NCBI GenBank assembly: GCA_002381615.1
Contig: DFWY01000029.1
Coordinates: forward strand, 1-64,000
From: Polaromonas sp. UBA4122
GTDB taxonomy: Bacteria; Pseudomonadota; Gammaproteobacteria; Burkholderiales; Burkholderiaceae_C
Length of the DNA: 64,000 nucleotides
Reading direction: 5' to 3'
The notes beneath the pieces were generated by a model that was not told the origin of the DNA, made no database searches, and saw only the letters and a program-made list of their open reading frames with translations. Of this stretch, positions 27,948 through 37,027 are shown piece after piece. The stretch's first letter is position 1. Each line of letters opens with the position of its first letter. The position numbers were made by a program, and so were the translations under genes.

Positions 27948-28301
27948 TTACTTTGCCGGCTCGAAGCGCAGCACGGTCATGTCGTCTGCTGGGTCGACGG
28001 CGAAGCGAATCTTCTGCCCTGGCTTCATTGTGTCGAGCCAGGCCGCATCCTTGACGCGATAAGTCATGGTCATCGCCGGCATGCCGCCGGGCAGTGGGCC
28101 GTGGGACAAGGTAACCTTTCCCGTTGATTTGTCAATTTTCTTCACCACGCCATCAGTCAGAGGCGTTTCGGCGGCGGATGCCATCTGCATCGCAGCGGGG
28201 CCGCCATGGCTGCTGTGGTCCATTTGCATTTGGGCAATACCGTGCGTGGAAAAGCCTGCGGTGGCAAGCACGATGAGAGCCGGGGTGATGAAAGTCTTCA
28301 T
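27948..28301 (-). CDS. cusF: CusF-like periplasmic copper-binding protein
   Basis: 117 aa from the ATG at 28301, preceded by AGGAGAAAATCC; the frame is open further upstream but that part is the promoter region. Signal peptide, then a His/Met-rich stretch (MQMDHSSHGGPAAMQM), then the CusF OB-fold. The ligand region reads LSHGPLPGGMPAMTMTY: the His and Met-x-Met are present, but the Trp of E. coli CusF is replaced by Met. First gene of the cusFCBA operon, divergent from cusR. Confidence 0.88.
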   Translation of the reverse strand: MKTFITPALIVLATAGFSTHGIAQMQMDHSSHGGPAAMQMASAAETPLTDGVVKKIDKSTGKVTLSHGPLPGGMPAMTMTYRVKDAAWLDTMKPGQKIRFAVDPADDMTVLRFEPAK

Positions 28302-28394
28302 GGATTTTCTCCTAGGGTTTAGTGTCGGGCAAAAACAAGGGTGATTGACGTCCCGTAGTTTGCACACCTCGCCCCGACAGAACGCTGACCGCAA

Positions 28395-28412
28395 GATTAC
28401 ATTTCTGTTATC
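28395..28412. promoter_or_regulatory. cop-box-like operator in the cusF/cusR divergent promoter region
   Basis: GATTACATTTCTGTTATC. On the minus strand this reads GATAACAGAAATGTAATC, close to the cop box (ACAGAAATGTAAT type) recognised by CopR/CusR-family regulators, as I recall it. It sits about 94 nt upstream of cusF and 118 nt upstream of cusR. Confidence 0.6.
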
Positions 28413-28529
28413 TGCGCTGCGGAGCGGTCGAAGCAGCGCAGAATTGCGGCCACTTTGCATAAACAATGAAACTTTGCGGGACAGACCGGAGCGTAACGAA
28501 GCTCTGTCCTCAACTGATTAGGAGACGCT

Positions 28530-29213
28530 ATGAAAATCCTCATTGTCGAGGACGAACCCAAGACCGGGGACTACCTGAAACAGGGCTTGGTCGAAGCCGG
28601 CTTCGTCGTCGATTTGGTGCGAGACGGCCGGGAAGGTCTGCATCACGGACTGACCGAGGCTTACGACCTGGCGATTCTCGATGTGATGCTGCCCGGAATC
28701 GACGGCTGGACGATCTTGCAGGGCATCCGCAAGGCTGGCAAGGACACGCCGGTCCTGTTCCTGACCGCGCGCGACCATGTCGATGACCGCGTCAAAGGTT
28801 TGGAACTCGGCGCGGACGACTATTTGGTCAAGCCCTTTGCTTTTTCTGAGTTGCTGGCCCGGGTGCGAACGCTATTGCGCAGAGGCAGCAAGACCACGGC
28901 GGCAGAGTTCCTGCATGCGGCAGACCTGGAACTCGACTTGATGCGACGTCGGGTCACGCGCGCAGGCAGGCGCATCGATCTGACGGCCAAGGAATTTGCC
29001 CTGCTTGAACTGTTGCTGCGCCGCCAGGGTGAAGTGCTGCCACGCTCGCTGATTGCGTCGCAGGTATGGGACATGAATTTTGACAGCGACACCAACGTCA
29101 TCGAGGTCGCCATGCGCCGCCTGCGCGTCAAGCTGGATGATAATTTTGAGCCCAAGCTCATCCGTACCGTACGGGGCATGGGCTACGTTCTGGAGAATCC
29201 CGATTGCGCTTGA
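28530..29213 (+). CDS. cusR: Heavy-metal response regulator CusR/CopR (OmpR family)
   Basis: 227 aa, the standard length. Receiver with acidic pair in [12 protein letters not shown], phospho-acceptor Asp51 ([14 protein letters not shown]) and Lys in [10 protein letters not shown]. Winged-helix DNA-binding domain [20 protein letters not shown] and [15 protein letters not shown]. It would activate the divergent cusFCBA operon on Cu/Ag stress. Ribosome site TTAGGAGACGCT precedes the ATG. Overlaps cusS by 10 nt. Confidence 0.93.
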   Translation: MKILIVEDEPKTGDYLKQGLVEAGFVVDLVRDGREGLHHGLTEAYDLAILDVMLPGIDGWTILQGIRKAGKDTPVLFLTARDHVDDRVKGLELGADDYLVKPFAFSELLARVRTLLRRGSKTTAAEFLHAADLELDLMRRRVTRAGRRIDLTAKEFALLELLLRRQGEVLPRSLIASQVWDMNFDSDTNVIEVAMRRLRVKLDDNFEPKLIRTVRGMGYVLENPDCA

Positions 29214-30598
29214 CTGGAAGAAAATCGATCACCCGGCATTTGACTTTGCTGTTCGTCATCGCATCGTCGGCCGTCCTGCTATCGCTCGGGTTCGTAATCG
29301 CCTCCGCGGTGGAAAAACACTTCGAAGAGCAGGACATGGAAGTTTTGACGGGCAAGATAGAGATGGCCCGACATACCCTTGGGAACTTGAAGTCGACGGA
29401 CGATCTCGAACGCATCAGGCAACTACTGGACAACTCGCTGATCGGACACCACGGCCTCGAAATGGCCGTCTTCGGCCCGGATCACGATGTAATCTTCGCC
29501 ACGCCCAATGCCAGCTTTTCTCCCGACCTGTTGGCTGTCGACGCCAGCCACAGCCTGCACCGCCCGATTACCTGGACACTGGGAGAACAGACCTACCGCG
29601 GCATCGCGGCTGAACTGCCGACCGGCATCAGCGAACGCTCAAGGGTGATCGTGGCGGTGGCCACCGACATCGCGCACCATCAGGCGTTCATGCGTTCTTT
29701 CCTGCAGACGCTGTGGATCTTCGTTGCCGGCGCCGCCGCGCTGACCGGCTTTCTTGGCTGGGCAGCCGTCCGGCGCGGCTTGGCACCGCTGCGCGCCATG
29801 CGCGCCCAAGCGCAAGTGGTCACGGCGCAACAACTCAGCCATCGCCTGCCGGTGGAATCGGCGCCGGTCGAACTGGCTGAACTCGCCCAATCCTTGAATG
29901 AGATGCTGGCACGGCTGGAAGATGCGTTTCGCAGGCTCTCGGATTTTTCCTCAGACATCGCACACGAGTTGCGTACCCCGGTGACCAACCTGATGACTCA
30001 AACCCAGGTCGTCCTGTCGCGCCAGCGTAGCGCCGACGAGTACCGCAGCATTCTTGAATCGAACGCCGAGGAGTTCGAGCACATGGCTCGAATGATCTCG
30101 GACATGCTGCTGCTGGCCAAGGCCGAAAACGACTTGGTGGTGCCGACCCGGGAAACGGTCAAGCTGGCAGCAGAGGTTCTTGCACTGTTCGATTATTACG
30201 ATGCGGTGGCCGAAGAAAAGGGGCTGCGCCTCACGCTTGAAGGCGACGCCGAGGTGAGCGCGGACCGGCTCATGTTGCGGCGGGCGCTGGGCAACCTGCT
30301 GTCGAATGCAGTCCGGCATTCGGCCGCGGACACAACGCTACGCGTCACTATCAGCGCAAGCGCGGACACAGTCTCGATTCGCATGGAAAACACCGGGGAC
30401 GCGATTCCGCAGGAATATTTGGAGCGGGTTTTCGACCGCTTTTTCCGGGTCGATCCCTCGCGGCAACGCAGCAGCGAAGGCACGGGCCTGGGGCTGGCCA
30501 TCACCAAGTCGATCGTCATCGCTCATGGCGGCACGATTTCGGTCGCATCGGCTGGCGCAGTAACCACATTCACGATCAGACTGCCACGCGCACCCTGA
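29204..30598 (+). CDS. cusS: Heavy-metal sensor histidine kinase CusS
   Basis: 464 aa with a TTG start at 29204 inside the end of cusR. TM1 ([20 protein letters not shown]), periplasmic sensor (about 36-160), TM2 (about 168-188), HAMP, HisKA with His254 in [14 protein letters not shown], and ATPase boxes [11 protein letters not shown] and [12 protein letters not shown]. Senses periplasmic Cu(I)/Ag(I) and phosphorylates CusR. Two broken pieces of a paralogue of this gene lie further downstream. Confidence 0.92.
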   Translation: MRLTGRKSITRHLTLLFVIASSAVLLSLGFVIASAVEKHFEEQDMEVLTGKIEMARHTLGNLKSTDDLERIRQLLDNSLIGHHGLEMAVFGPDHDVIFATPNASFSPDLLAVDASHSLHRPITWTLGEQTYRGIAAELPTGISERSRVIVAVATDIAHHQAFMRSFLQTLWIFVAGAAALTGFLGWAAVRRGLAPLRAMRAQAQVVTAQQLSHRLPVESAPVELAELAQSLNEMLARLEDAFRRLSDFSSDIAHELRTPVTNLMTQTQVVLSRQRSADEYRSILESNAEEFEHMARMISDMLLLAKAENDLVVPTRETVKLAAEVLALFDYYDAVAEEKGLRLTLEGDAEVSADRLMLRRALGNLLSNAVRHSAADTTLRVTISASADTVSIRMENTGDAIPQEYLERVFDRFFRVDPSRQRSSEGTGLGLAITKSIVIAHGGTISVASAGAVTTFTIRLPRAP

Positions 30599-30660
30599 GC
30601 ATCGACGTCCCCAGCGCCGAGCTGCCGAAGGCGCTGGTGGCGATTCGTTAATTCATGCGC

Positions 30661-30694
30661 TGACAAATTACTGACCAATTTGTAATTTATCCGT
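30661..30694. promoter_or_regulatory. Inverted repeat upstream of the DUF4148 gene
   Basis: ACAAATT-ACTGACC-AATTTGT followed by AATTT gives nested inverted repeats (also AAATTAC..GTAATTT) about 140 nt before the gene. Possible binding site of CusR or another regulator. The gap 30599-30824 otherwise holds only a short cusS-adjacent coding-like trace ([17 protein letters not shown]) ending at 30650. Confidence 0.4.
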
Positions 30695-30824
30695 CACGTT
30701 CTTGTCGGGGTCCGCTTTGTACAGTTAACTCATATCGCAATGTGGCGATTGAAGCTGGACAAGACGGTACACGATGACGACCGACCTGCCCGGAAATGTC
30801 TATCAACCTTTAAAAGGAATCATC

Positions 30825-31292
30825 ATGAAGCTCAAATTTACAGCAACCGCATTGATCCTCGCTTCCGGCCTGATCGCTGGCGCCCCATCCTTCGCCGGAG
30901 TCACTCGCGAACAAGTCAAGGCCGAACTCGCCGCAGCCATACGCACCGGTGACATCATGGCCGGTGGCGAGAGCGGCCTCAAGCTCAACGAGTTGTACCC
31001 GAACCGCTATCCAACCAAGCAGGTGCAGTCAAGCGTCACCCGTGAGCAAGTAAAAGCCGAACTCGCGGCAGCCGTACGCACCGGTGACATCATGGCCAGT
31101 GGGGAGACCGGCGGCAAGCTCAATGAGCTATACCCGAGCGTCTATCCGGCCAAGCAAGTGCAATCGAGCATCACTCGTGAACAGGTCAAGGCCGAACTCG
31201 CCGAAGCCATTCGTACCGGTGACTACGTGGCCGGTGGAGAGAGCGGCGGCAAGTGCAACGAGTTGCACCCGAACATGCATCTACCCGTGTGA
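30825..31292 (+). CDS. Secreted protein with three tandem DUF4148 repeats
   Basis: 155 aa from the ATG at 30825 (AAAAGGAATCATC). Signal peptide ending SFAG, then three ~45-residue copies of a unit beginning TREQVKAELA.AIRTGD, each with LNELYP.xYP. The third copy is truncated and reads CNELHPNMHLPV. DUF4148 proteins usually have one copy and often lie beside two-component or metal-stress genes in beta-proteobacteria. Periplasmic, function unknown. Confidence 0.85.
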   Translation: MKLKFTATALILASGLIAGAPSFAGVTREQVKAELAAAIRTGDIMAGGESGLKLNELYPNRYPTKQVQSSVTREQVKAELAAAVRTGDIMASGETGGKLNELYPSVYPAKQVQSSITREQVKAELAEAIRTGDYVAGGESGGKCNELHPNMHLPV

Positions 31293-31381
31293 GTTTGGAC
31301 AGGCGTCACCTTGGATAGGCAGAAATACGCCAGATAAGGCACTCAGCAAACCGCAGCGGCTTGTTGCCGCTTCCCTGAAAT

Positions 31382-31409
31382 CCCGCCCTCGTGGCGGGTT
31401 TTTTTCTTC
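31382..31409 (+). terminator. Rho-independent terminator
   Basis: CCCGCC-CTCGT-GGCGGG followed by TTTTTTTCTTC, 90 nt after the DUF4148 gene. A strong stem with a U-tract, ending the transcript of that gene. The rest of 31293-31641 shows no gene that I can support. Confidence 0.88.
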
Positions 31410-31641
31410 AACTAGCAATTGCGTATTCCGGGGCTAGTTTGGGCGGGTCCGCGCTACAGCTCTGTTTTGGGGTGAATGGTGTTGGTCGGGGCGATTGTTA
31501 GCCTGACACCTGGAGACGGCCACCGCTTCGGCTTGGTTGTTCGCCGGGGTGTTCAGCGCGCTGCTCTGGCATGCTGCGGTATTTTACGGCTCCGGCCGTT
31601 TTTGGGCTCTGGGTCAACATTCAATCGGCGCCAACAAGCTG

Positions 31642-31902
31642 ACCAGCCACACCCTTGAGAGGTGGAAGTCGCAAGACGATCTCGAACGCATTACGCAACT
31701 GCTGAAGCACTCGCTCGTCGGACACCACAGCCTCGAAGTGATTGTCCTCAGTCCGAATCACGATGTGATCTTCGCCACGCCGAACGCCAACTTCTCCCTC
31801 GACCTGGTGGCTACCAGCGCCGCCCGCAGCCCACACCGCCCGATCACCACGACGCAGGGAGAACAGAACTACCGCAGCATCGCCGCTGAATTGCCAACCA
31901 GC
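31642..31902 (+). pseudogene. Fragment of a second CusS-like sensor kinase (sensor domain)
   Basis: In frame within the open frame 31537-32043, SHTLERWKSQDDLERITQLL and [14 protein letters not shown] align collinearly with residues ~57-142 of CusS ([33 protein letters not shown]). Homology stops at AAELPTS, after which the frame is unrelated, and TM1 is not preserved. The region 31903-32239 holds no further recognisable gene. Confidence 0.8.
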
Positions 31903-32239
31903 AAAGCAGCGGAAGCCGTCTTTCCTGTTTTGCCATTCTATGAATCTATCTTGCCCCGGTTCATGGTTTGTGTCAGCCGCTTCATTGTGCAATCTTCTTT
32001 GGCTGTGTGCTACCGCACTGACGTCGGAAGGATGTCCGCATAGATTCGCTTTAGCGGCACGGCTTCCGATGCCATTTTGTCATGCGCTTTTAGCGGCCAC
32101 AGCGGATATATCGGCTGACGGCACCTGAGGAATTTGGATTACATTGCCCGGATTCGTCCGGCCGCAGAATCATCTGTCGGTGTCAAGCGCCCTGTGTCGA
32201 ACTAATCCGCTAGTTTCTTCAATTCAATAAGGAAAATTC
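31903..32239. other. Degenerate stretch after the cusS fragment
   Basis: 337 nt in which homology to CusS has ended. I see no supported gene. The last ~15 nt (AATAAGGAAAATTC) are the ribosome site of the small membrane protein gene. Confidence 0.5.
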
Positions 32240-32440
32240 ATGCAAAATTTTCGTGCTATGGCTGTTGGTACGGTGTCTCTGTTGGCCACCGGCGTCTCTT
32301 TCGCGCAGAGCGGAAACATGATGAATGGGGGCGCCTGGGGCGGCGGCTGGATGGGCGGATACGGCGGGATATGGATGCCGATTTTGCTTGTTATCGTGGT
32401 TGTCGCTCTTGTGGTGTGGGTCATCAAGCAAAAGAAGTGA
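32240..32440 (+). CDS. Small Gly/Met-rich exported membrane protein
   Basis: 66 aa with AAGGAAA ribosome site. Signal-like N-terminus cleaved near SFAQ, then a Gly/Met/Trp-rich spacer (NMMNGGAWGGGWMGGYGG), one transmembrane helix (MPILLVIVVVALVVWVI) and a basic KQKK end. Similar short proteins accompany copper-resistance loci in proteobacteria. Met and Trp could bind Cu(I); this is inference. Confidence 0.7.
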   Translation: MQNFRAMAVGTVSLLATGVSFAQSGNMMNGGAWGGGWMGGYGGIWMPILLVIVVVALVVWVIKQKK

Positions 32441-32601
32441 TCTGGGTCGGGAAGCCTGCAGAGCACTGCGAGGCGTCCTGAATTACAAGCACGGCTGCAG
32501 GCAAAAAGGTCCGGGGGCCAGGTTCCAGGCCTTCTCACACAAAATTCGGTTAGGTTCGAACCAGGGCATTTTTTGCCCATCACAAAGATCAAGGAAACTT
32601 C

Positions 32602-32985
32602 ATGTATTACATAGTTGAAACCAACAAATCATTCAACCAAGCATCGACAGATCTTGAATCGGCGGTTATCCATCATGGCTTCGGGGTGCTGCATGTCCAC
32701 GACTTGGGGACCACACTTCGCAGTAAAGGCATTGCATTTAATCAGGAGTGCAAGATTTTTGAAGTCTGCAATCCGGCTCAAGCTGCAAAAGTTTTGTCCA
32801 CCGATATGCGCCTCAACATGGCGTTACCGTGTCGTATCTCGGTGTATACGGAGAAGGGAAAAACGCAGATTGGCCTTATCAAGCCAGCGCAAATGCTTTC
32901 GGCGCTATCTCAGGATGCCGCGTTAGTTCAAGTTGCCAAAGAGGTCGAGGAAAAGACCATCCAGATGGTTGACGAGGCGAAATGA
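32602..32985 (+). CDS. DUF302-domain protein
   Basis: 127 aa. Motifs YIVETNKSFNQASTDLESAV, GFGVLHVHDLGTTLRSKG, CKIFEVCNPAQAAKVL and LPCRISVYTEKGKTQIG are those of DUF302, a dimeric alpha/beta fold often found with copper, thioredoxin or redox genes. No signal peptide, so cytoplasmic. The stop overlaps the next start (ATGA), implying coupling with the Cys-rich microprotein. Confidence 0.85.
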   Translation: MYYIVETNKSFNQASTDLESAVIHHGFGVLHVHDLGTTLRSKGIAFNQECKIFEVCNPAQAAKVLSTDMRLNMALPCRISVYTEKGKTQIGLIKPAQMLSALSQDAALVQVAKEVEEKTIQMVDEAK

Positions 32986-33146
32986 ATACGCTACCTGACG
33001 CCATGAACACTAGCGCATTTCACGCTCTCTCCGGTTGCCAAAAATGTGCCGGTTGTGGCGGACGTTGCACTGTCATGCAGGCGCTGGTGGCGAGGGTATT
33101 TGCGTTAACCGGGGATATCGCCAACGCCATGTCTGCTGCAGGATGA
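32982..33146 (+). CDS. Cysteine-rich 54-residue microprotein
   Basis: ATG at 32982 overlaps the DUF302 stop; the frame runs 54 codons to TGA at 33144. It contains CQKCAGCGGRC, four cysteines spaced CxxCxxCxxxC, and a short amphipathic helix. No family recognised. The spacing fits a Zn, Cu or Fe-S site. Coupling to DUF302 supports it being real; its short length keeps confidence moderate. Confidence 0.55.
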   Translation: MNTLPDAMNTSAFHALSGCQKCAGCGGRCTVMQALVARVFALTGDIANAMSAAG

Positions 33147-33393
33147 GGGACCGGATCACCTGCCTAACCATCCGGCGACGTGGGTGAATACAAAGCATCT
33201 TGCAGGCAGTCTTTCGATGACCGGCCGCGGCCCCGCCGGTCGCCATTCGTTTTCTGAGCTTGGCGCTTTGGCCCGCTCCAACGGTCAGTTCGCGTTCGGA
33301 CCGATGTCTTTGAGCGCCGCTTGTGCATCGAGTCCGCCTTGCTTCGCAGTTCCCCATGTTTCCAACGTTACCCAACCTAACAAGGAGTTTGCC

Positions 33394-33816
33394 ATGACCC
33401 ATTTTCGATTCATTCCACTTGCCATTGTCCTCGCCACCGCCAGCACACTGATTGCTTGCAACACCGCCCCGGCGATGCCCATGGGCACCGCAGCTGCCAA
33501 CAACATGGCCACACCGGACCAGATGGCCAAGATGGATGCCCAGATGAAGACCATGCAGGGCATGCACGAAAAGATGATGAACGCCAAGACCCCGGAAGAG
33601 CGTAGCAAGCTAATGGCCGAACACATGAAAACCATGCAGGACGGCATGGCAATGATGGGCGGCATGAAAGGCGCTGGCATGGGTAGCATGCAAGGCCAAA
33701 AGCCGATGCCAGCCAACATGAACGAACGTCAACAAATGATGGAAAAGCGCATGGGAATGATGGAGGCCATGATGCAAATGATGATGGACCGAATGCCACC
33801 GCCTGCTACCAAGTAA
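33394..33816 (+). CDS. Methionine-rich lipoprotein, probable copper binding
   Basis: 140 aa from the ATG at 33394 (CAAGGAG). Lipobox LIAC gives a lipid anchor at residue ~21. The mature chain has a very high number of Met residues, in patterns such as MAKMDAQMKTMQGMHEKMM and MMEKRMGMMEAMMQMMM. Met-rich periplasmic proteins bind Cu(I)/Ag(I). The open frame extends upstream to 33184 without family support, so the later start is preferred. Confidence 0.8.
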   Translation: MTHFRFIPLAIVLATASTLIACNTAPAMPMGTAAANNMATPDQMAKMDAQMKTMQGMHEKMMNAKTPEERSKLMAEHMKTMQDGMAMMGGMKGAGMGSMQGQKPMPANMNERQQMMEKRMGMMEAMMQMMMDRMPPPATK

Positions 33817-33861
33817 AGGAGTCAACTATGTATGGTTTTTATCCATGAATGTTAGGAGCGT

Positions 33862-35475
33862 ATGGCTGTACTGATCGACCTGCAGAAAAGTACCGTGCTG
33901 CGAGCGGCACCGCGACTAATGCAAATCCTGCGCGTGCTCGCCCGACACAAGTTCCTGGGAGCCCTGTTCGGCAGGGGACATTGGCCGCCACCAAAGGAGG
34001 TACGGGAAACCTTCGAGGAGCTGGGGCTAGTCTTTCTCAAATTCGGACAAGTGCTCGCGTTGCGGCGCGACCTGCTGCCGGCCGCCTACATCGATGAGTT
34101 GGAGTTGCTGCACAACCAGTTGCCGGCGATGGACAGTCACGTGGTTCGCGCGACGCTCATAGTCCAACTGGGCGCCCCGTTTACTGAGTTGTTCTCAGCG
34201 TTCGGCGAAACGCCGCTAGCCGCCGCGACCATCGCCCAGGTGCATGAGGCGACAATGCCGGACGGGCGTCACGTGGCCGTGAAGGTGCAGCGGCCCGGCC
34301 TTAAAGCAATAATCTCCACCGATATCGCGGCACTGACTTACCTGGTAGGTCTGGGAGAAAAGCTCTTTCCGCGTCTGCGCGCCCTCGATCTCCCTGTTGT
34401 GGTGCGTGAATTGGCCAACAGTCTTCACCGGGAAACTGATTTTGGTCGCGAAGCGCGTTCCATCATGCTCATTCGCGCCGCGCTGGCAGATGTCCCCGAT
34501 CTCTGGATTCCGGATGTCGTGGCAGAGTATTCGGGAGAAACCGTGCTTACGATGGAGTACTCGGCCGGCGAACGGGTGGATAGCTACGCCAAGCTGCACC
34601 CGGAAGCGATGCCGCGGGTGATCAACACCCTGGTAAAGCTGATGCTGCATTCGATCTTCGAAGAAGGGTTGTTTCATGCCGACCCGCATCCCGGCAATGT
34701 CTTCGTTCTGCCCGATGGGCGGCTCTCCCTTCTCGATTTTGGGAATACGGGCGACCTTGACGAGCCGATGCGCGAATCGCTGACACTCCTGCTCGAAGCG
34801 GTCGTCAAAGGCGATGCGCGGGCCGCCACCGAGGCTTATCTGGAAATGGCGCCGGCGAATGAAAAAGTCAACCGTGCGGAGCTATTGGTGGACATCAAGG
34901 CAGTGATTTATGAAATCCGCAGGACCAATCTGGCGGATGTTTCGATCGGGAATGCGTTCGAATCTCTGCTGCGTGCCGGAAGCCGGAACGGGGTACACAA
35001 TCCTGGCGAGTTTGTCCTGCTGACGCGTGCTTTCGTCATCCTGGAGTCGATGATTGGCCAACTCGCCCCGAGCTATAACCACATGGAATCGTTTCGCGAA
35101 GAAATCTCACGCCTGACCGCACAGCACTTCTCACTGGGGCGGATAAAGGAAAAGACCACCAAGCTTGCGCGCGAAATGGAGCGACTGATAAACGATGCGC
35201 CCGGCGACACGCGACGCATCCTGCGACGTATCGCCGAAGGCAATCTCGGTCGACTTCCGGGTTTGGAGGCCGTGGGACGTCGCTTCAGCCGCAATCTGGA
35301 GCGGCTCACGAGTGCCATCGCTTTCGCGGCTCTCGTGATCGGCGGCTCGATGTTGTTGCTTACTCCGATGGGTGGCTGGCACCATATTCTCGGCGAAACA
35401 ATGATTGTCGGTGGGATTGTCGGCATTATCATTTCGCGGATTCGTGCTTTGCGTCGCGACCCTGACCAACACTGA
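33862..35475 (+). CDS. ABC1/UbiB/AarF-family atypical kinase
   Basis: 537 aa. Contains the UbiB-type blocks TIAQVHEATMPDGRHVAVKV (with the KxGQ-like region LGLVFLKFGQVLALRRDLLP), LHRETDFGREARS, catalytic FHADPHPGNVFVL and metal-binding LLDFGNTGDLD. Two C-terminal transmembrane helices (about 475-525) anchor it. UbiB members support ubiquinone biosynthesis, but this one is not in a ubi operon; it follows a copper-linked lipoprotein gene. Confidence 0.88.
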   Translation: MAVLIDLQKSTVLRAAPRLMQILRVLARHKFLGALFGRGHWPPPKEVRETFEELGLVFLKFGQVLALRRDLLPAAYIDELELLHNQLPAMDSHVVRATLIVQLGAPFTELFSAFGETPLAAATIAQVHEATMPDGRHVAVKVQRPGLKAIISTDIAALTYLVGLGEKLFPRLRALDLPVVVRELANSLHRETDFGREARSIMLIRAALADVPDLWIPDVVAEYSGETVLTMEYSAGERVDSYAKLHPEAMPRVINTLVKLMLHSIFEEGLFHADPHPGNVFVLPDGRLSLLDFGNTGDLDEPMRESLTLLLEAVVKGDARAATEAYLEMAPANEKVNRAELLVDIKAVIYEIRRTNLADVSIGNAFESLLRAGSRNGVHNPGEFVLLTRAFVILESMIGQLAPSYNHMESFREEISRLTAQHFSLGRIKEKTTKLAREMERLINDAPGDTRRILRRIAEGNLGRLPGLEAVGRRFSRNLERLTSAIAFAALVIGGSMLLLTPMGGWHHILGETMIVGGIVGIIISRIRALRRDPDQH

Positions 35476-35926
35476 CGCGCGCCTTCTGAATGCACTGCAG
35501 ATTGACGTCGTTTGGACTTCGAGCCTGTTAACGCATGTCTGGCCGGCTTGGGTAGCATGAGCAAGACACCGAGCAGGAGATAGAACCAGAACGCGATGCG
35601 TGGCACGTTCAGAAGGCTGTGGATCTGGCCAACCAACAGGAACCCCGCTCAAAGCAGCGGTGCCCAACGTCCGCATCGGGTCTTCAATTGGGCGCTGCGC
35701 ATAGTGATAGGTTCTTTAGCAGTTGAGGCCTGGGACTGGCCATCACCAGGTCGATCGTCGTTCTCCCATGGAAGCACGATCTCGGCCGCGTCGTCAGGCG
35801 AGTTGACCACGTTTACTGTCAACCTGTCGCACATCCCGGGCGTCACAGCCTCACGAAATACAAGGTACGACATCCATCTCAACCGTGTTTCCATCAGCAC
35901 TTGGTTGAGACGGAGCGTGATATTTT
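35476..35926. other. Degenerate region after the ABC1 kinase
   Basis: 451 nt with no intact gene. Contains a fragment of a sensor-kinase 3' end (35727-35826, listed separately). The rest shows no feature I can support. Confidence 0.55.
35727..35826 (+). pseudogene. 3' fragment of a CusS-like sensor kinase
   Basis: GGCCTGGGACTGGCCATCAC, ATCTCGG and ACCACGTTTACTGTCAAC follow the end of cusS ([25 protein letters not shown]) collinearly, with frame breaks around 35761-35770. Together with 31642-31902 this is probably the remnant of one second kinase gene. Confidence 0.7.
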
Positions 35927-36919
35927 CTAGTGCATTCCGTTCATCATGGTGGTTGCGGTGTTGGGAGCAGCGGCAGTTGTCATCCCCGCGCTCTGCATGG
36001 CAGCCTGCATAGACGTGGACGTGGTCGTGGTCGATGTCATGTCAACCGATTGCATGGGCATGGCGAGCGTTCCATCCGCCTTGATGATGGGCATGTATGC
36101 CGTCGTTACGGTCTGGGCATTCAATGCAGCGAGGACCGTAGCAGCCTTTGTTGGATCAGTCGTCGCCGCGCCTGTCATCACACTAGCCATCACGTTCACG
36201 GTACATGCGATTTGCTGAGGGGTAGATGTTCCTGTCGCGTTGCAGGCGGCACCATTCGAATCTTTCAGCGAACCTGCGTATTTGGCTGCCATCATCACTC
36301 TTGTCAGCTGCTTGACCATATTGGCCTGCTGGCCCAGCATGGCCGGGTCGGAGCCATTGTTCTTCAGATCCATCATCGGCTTGATGCTCAGGTCAACGCC
36401 CAAGCCTGCCATCATTGTCCCTACCGTGGTCATGGCTTGGGTGATCTTGCCTGCATCTATGCCAGATGTGCCCATTGCACTGGCCGCCATTTCGCTAAAC
36501 GGCGTCACATAAACGGTGGTCGTGGCGGATACCGCGGGGACCATTGCCCTCATGGTCATGTTGTAGGGAATATAGGCACCGGTGGTTTCGTCGAGCATCG
36601 TAGTTCCAGTCCCCGCCATGACTTTTATCATTGCTGGGCCGGTATAGCCGTCGCTCATCGTGACGCTGAATGAACCATCGGGCCCCGTGGTCCCCGATGC
36701 GCACGTCGCGTCCGCCTCTGGTATGCCGTTCACGATTCGGCAAACGAGAACATTGGCCTGTTTCACAAGGCCTTTGGCGGCTGTACCGCTCACTGTGGTA
36801 GGTGTATGGGAACCTACCGTACCGAGGCCGGAATCGCCACCTCCGCCACACGCTGACAACGCCAACAAGCCAGCCACGGGTATTCCAATTTTTGAAACGA
36901 TCTTCAAATATGCATTCAT
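35927..36919 (-). CDS. Met/Thr-rich secreted lipoprotein
   Basis: 330 aa. Lipobox LSACGGGG at residue ~21-28. Begins with a carboxypeptidase-regulatory-like segment (TTVSGTAAKGLVKQANVLVC ... TGPDGSFSVTMSDGYTGP), then long stretches rich in Met, Thr and Ala, ending TATTMMNGMH. Met richness and the upstream cop-box-like site suggest Cu exposure, but the protein could equally be a surface-exposed adhesin-like lipoprotein. Confidence 0.7.
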   Translation of the reverse strand: MNAYLKIVSKIGIPVAGLLALSACGGGGDSGLGTVGSHTPTTVSGTAAKGLVKQANVLVCRIVNGIPEADATCASGTTGPDGSFSVTMSDGYTGPAMIKVMAGTGTTMLDETTGAYIPYNMTMRAMVPAVSATTTVYVTPFSEMAASAMGTSGIDAGKITQAMTTVGTMMAGLGVDLSIKPMMDLKNNGSDPAMLGQQANMVKQLTRVMMAAKYAGSLKDSNGAACNATGTSTPQQIACTVNVMASVMTGAATTDPTKAATVLAALNAQTVTTAYMPIIKADGTLAMPMQSVDMTSTTTTSTSMQAAMQSAGMTTAAAPNTATTMMNGMH

Positions 36920-37027
36920 GAGTTACTCCAAAAAAAGAAATGACTTTTAAAAATTATCTAAAACGATCCATTGTTTCCAGACATATCAAAGTCTGCTCTT
37001 TCGAAACCGCCACAACGGTGACGCAGG

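Noticed and set aside
30600..30650. Coding-like trace [17 protein letters not shown] after cusS
   Set aside because: Resembles the start of an STN-type domain but is only 17 codons before a stop; too short to call a gene remnant.
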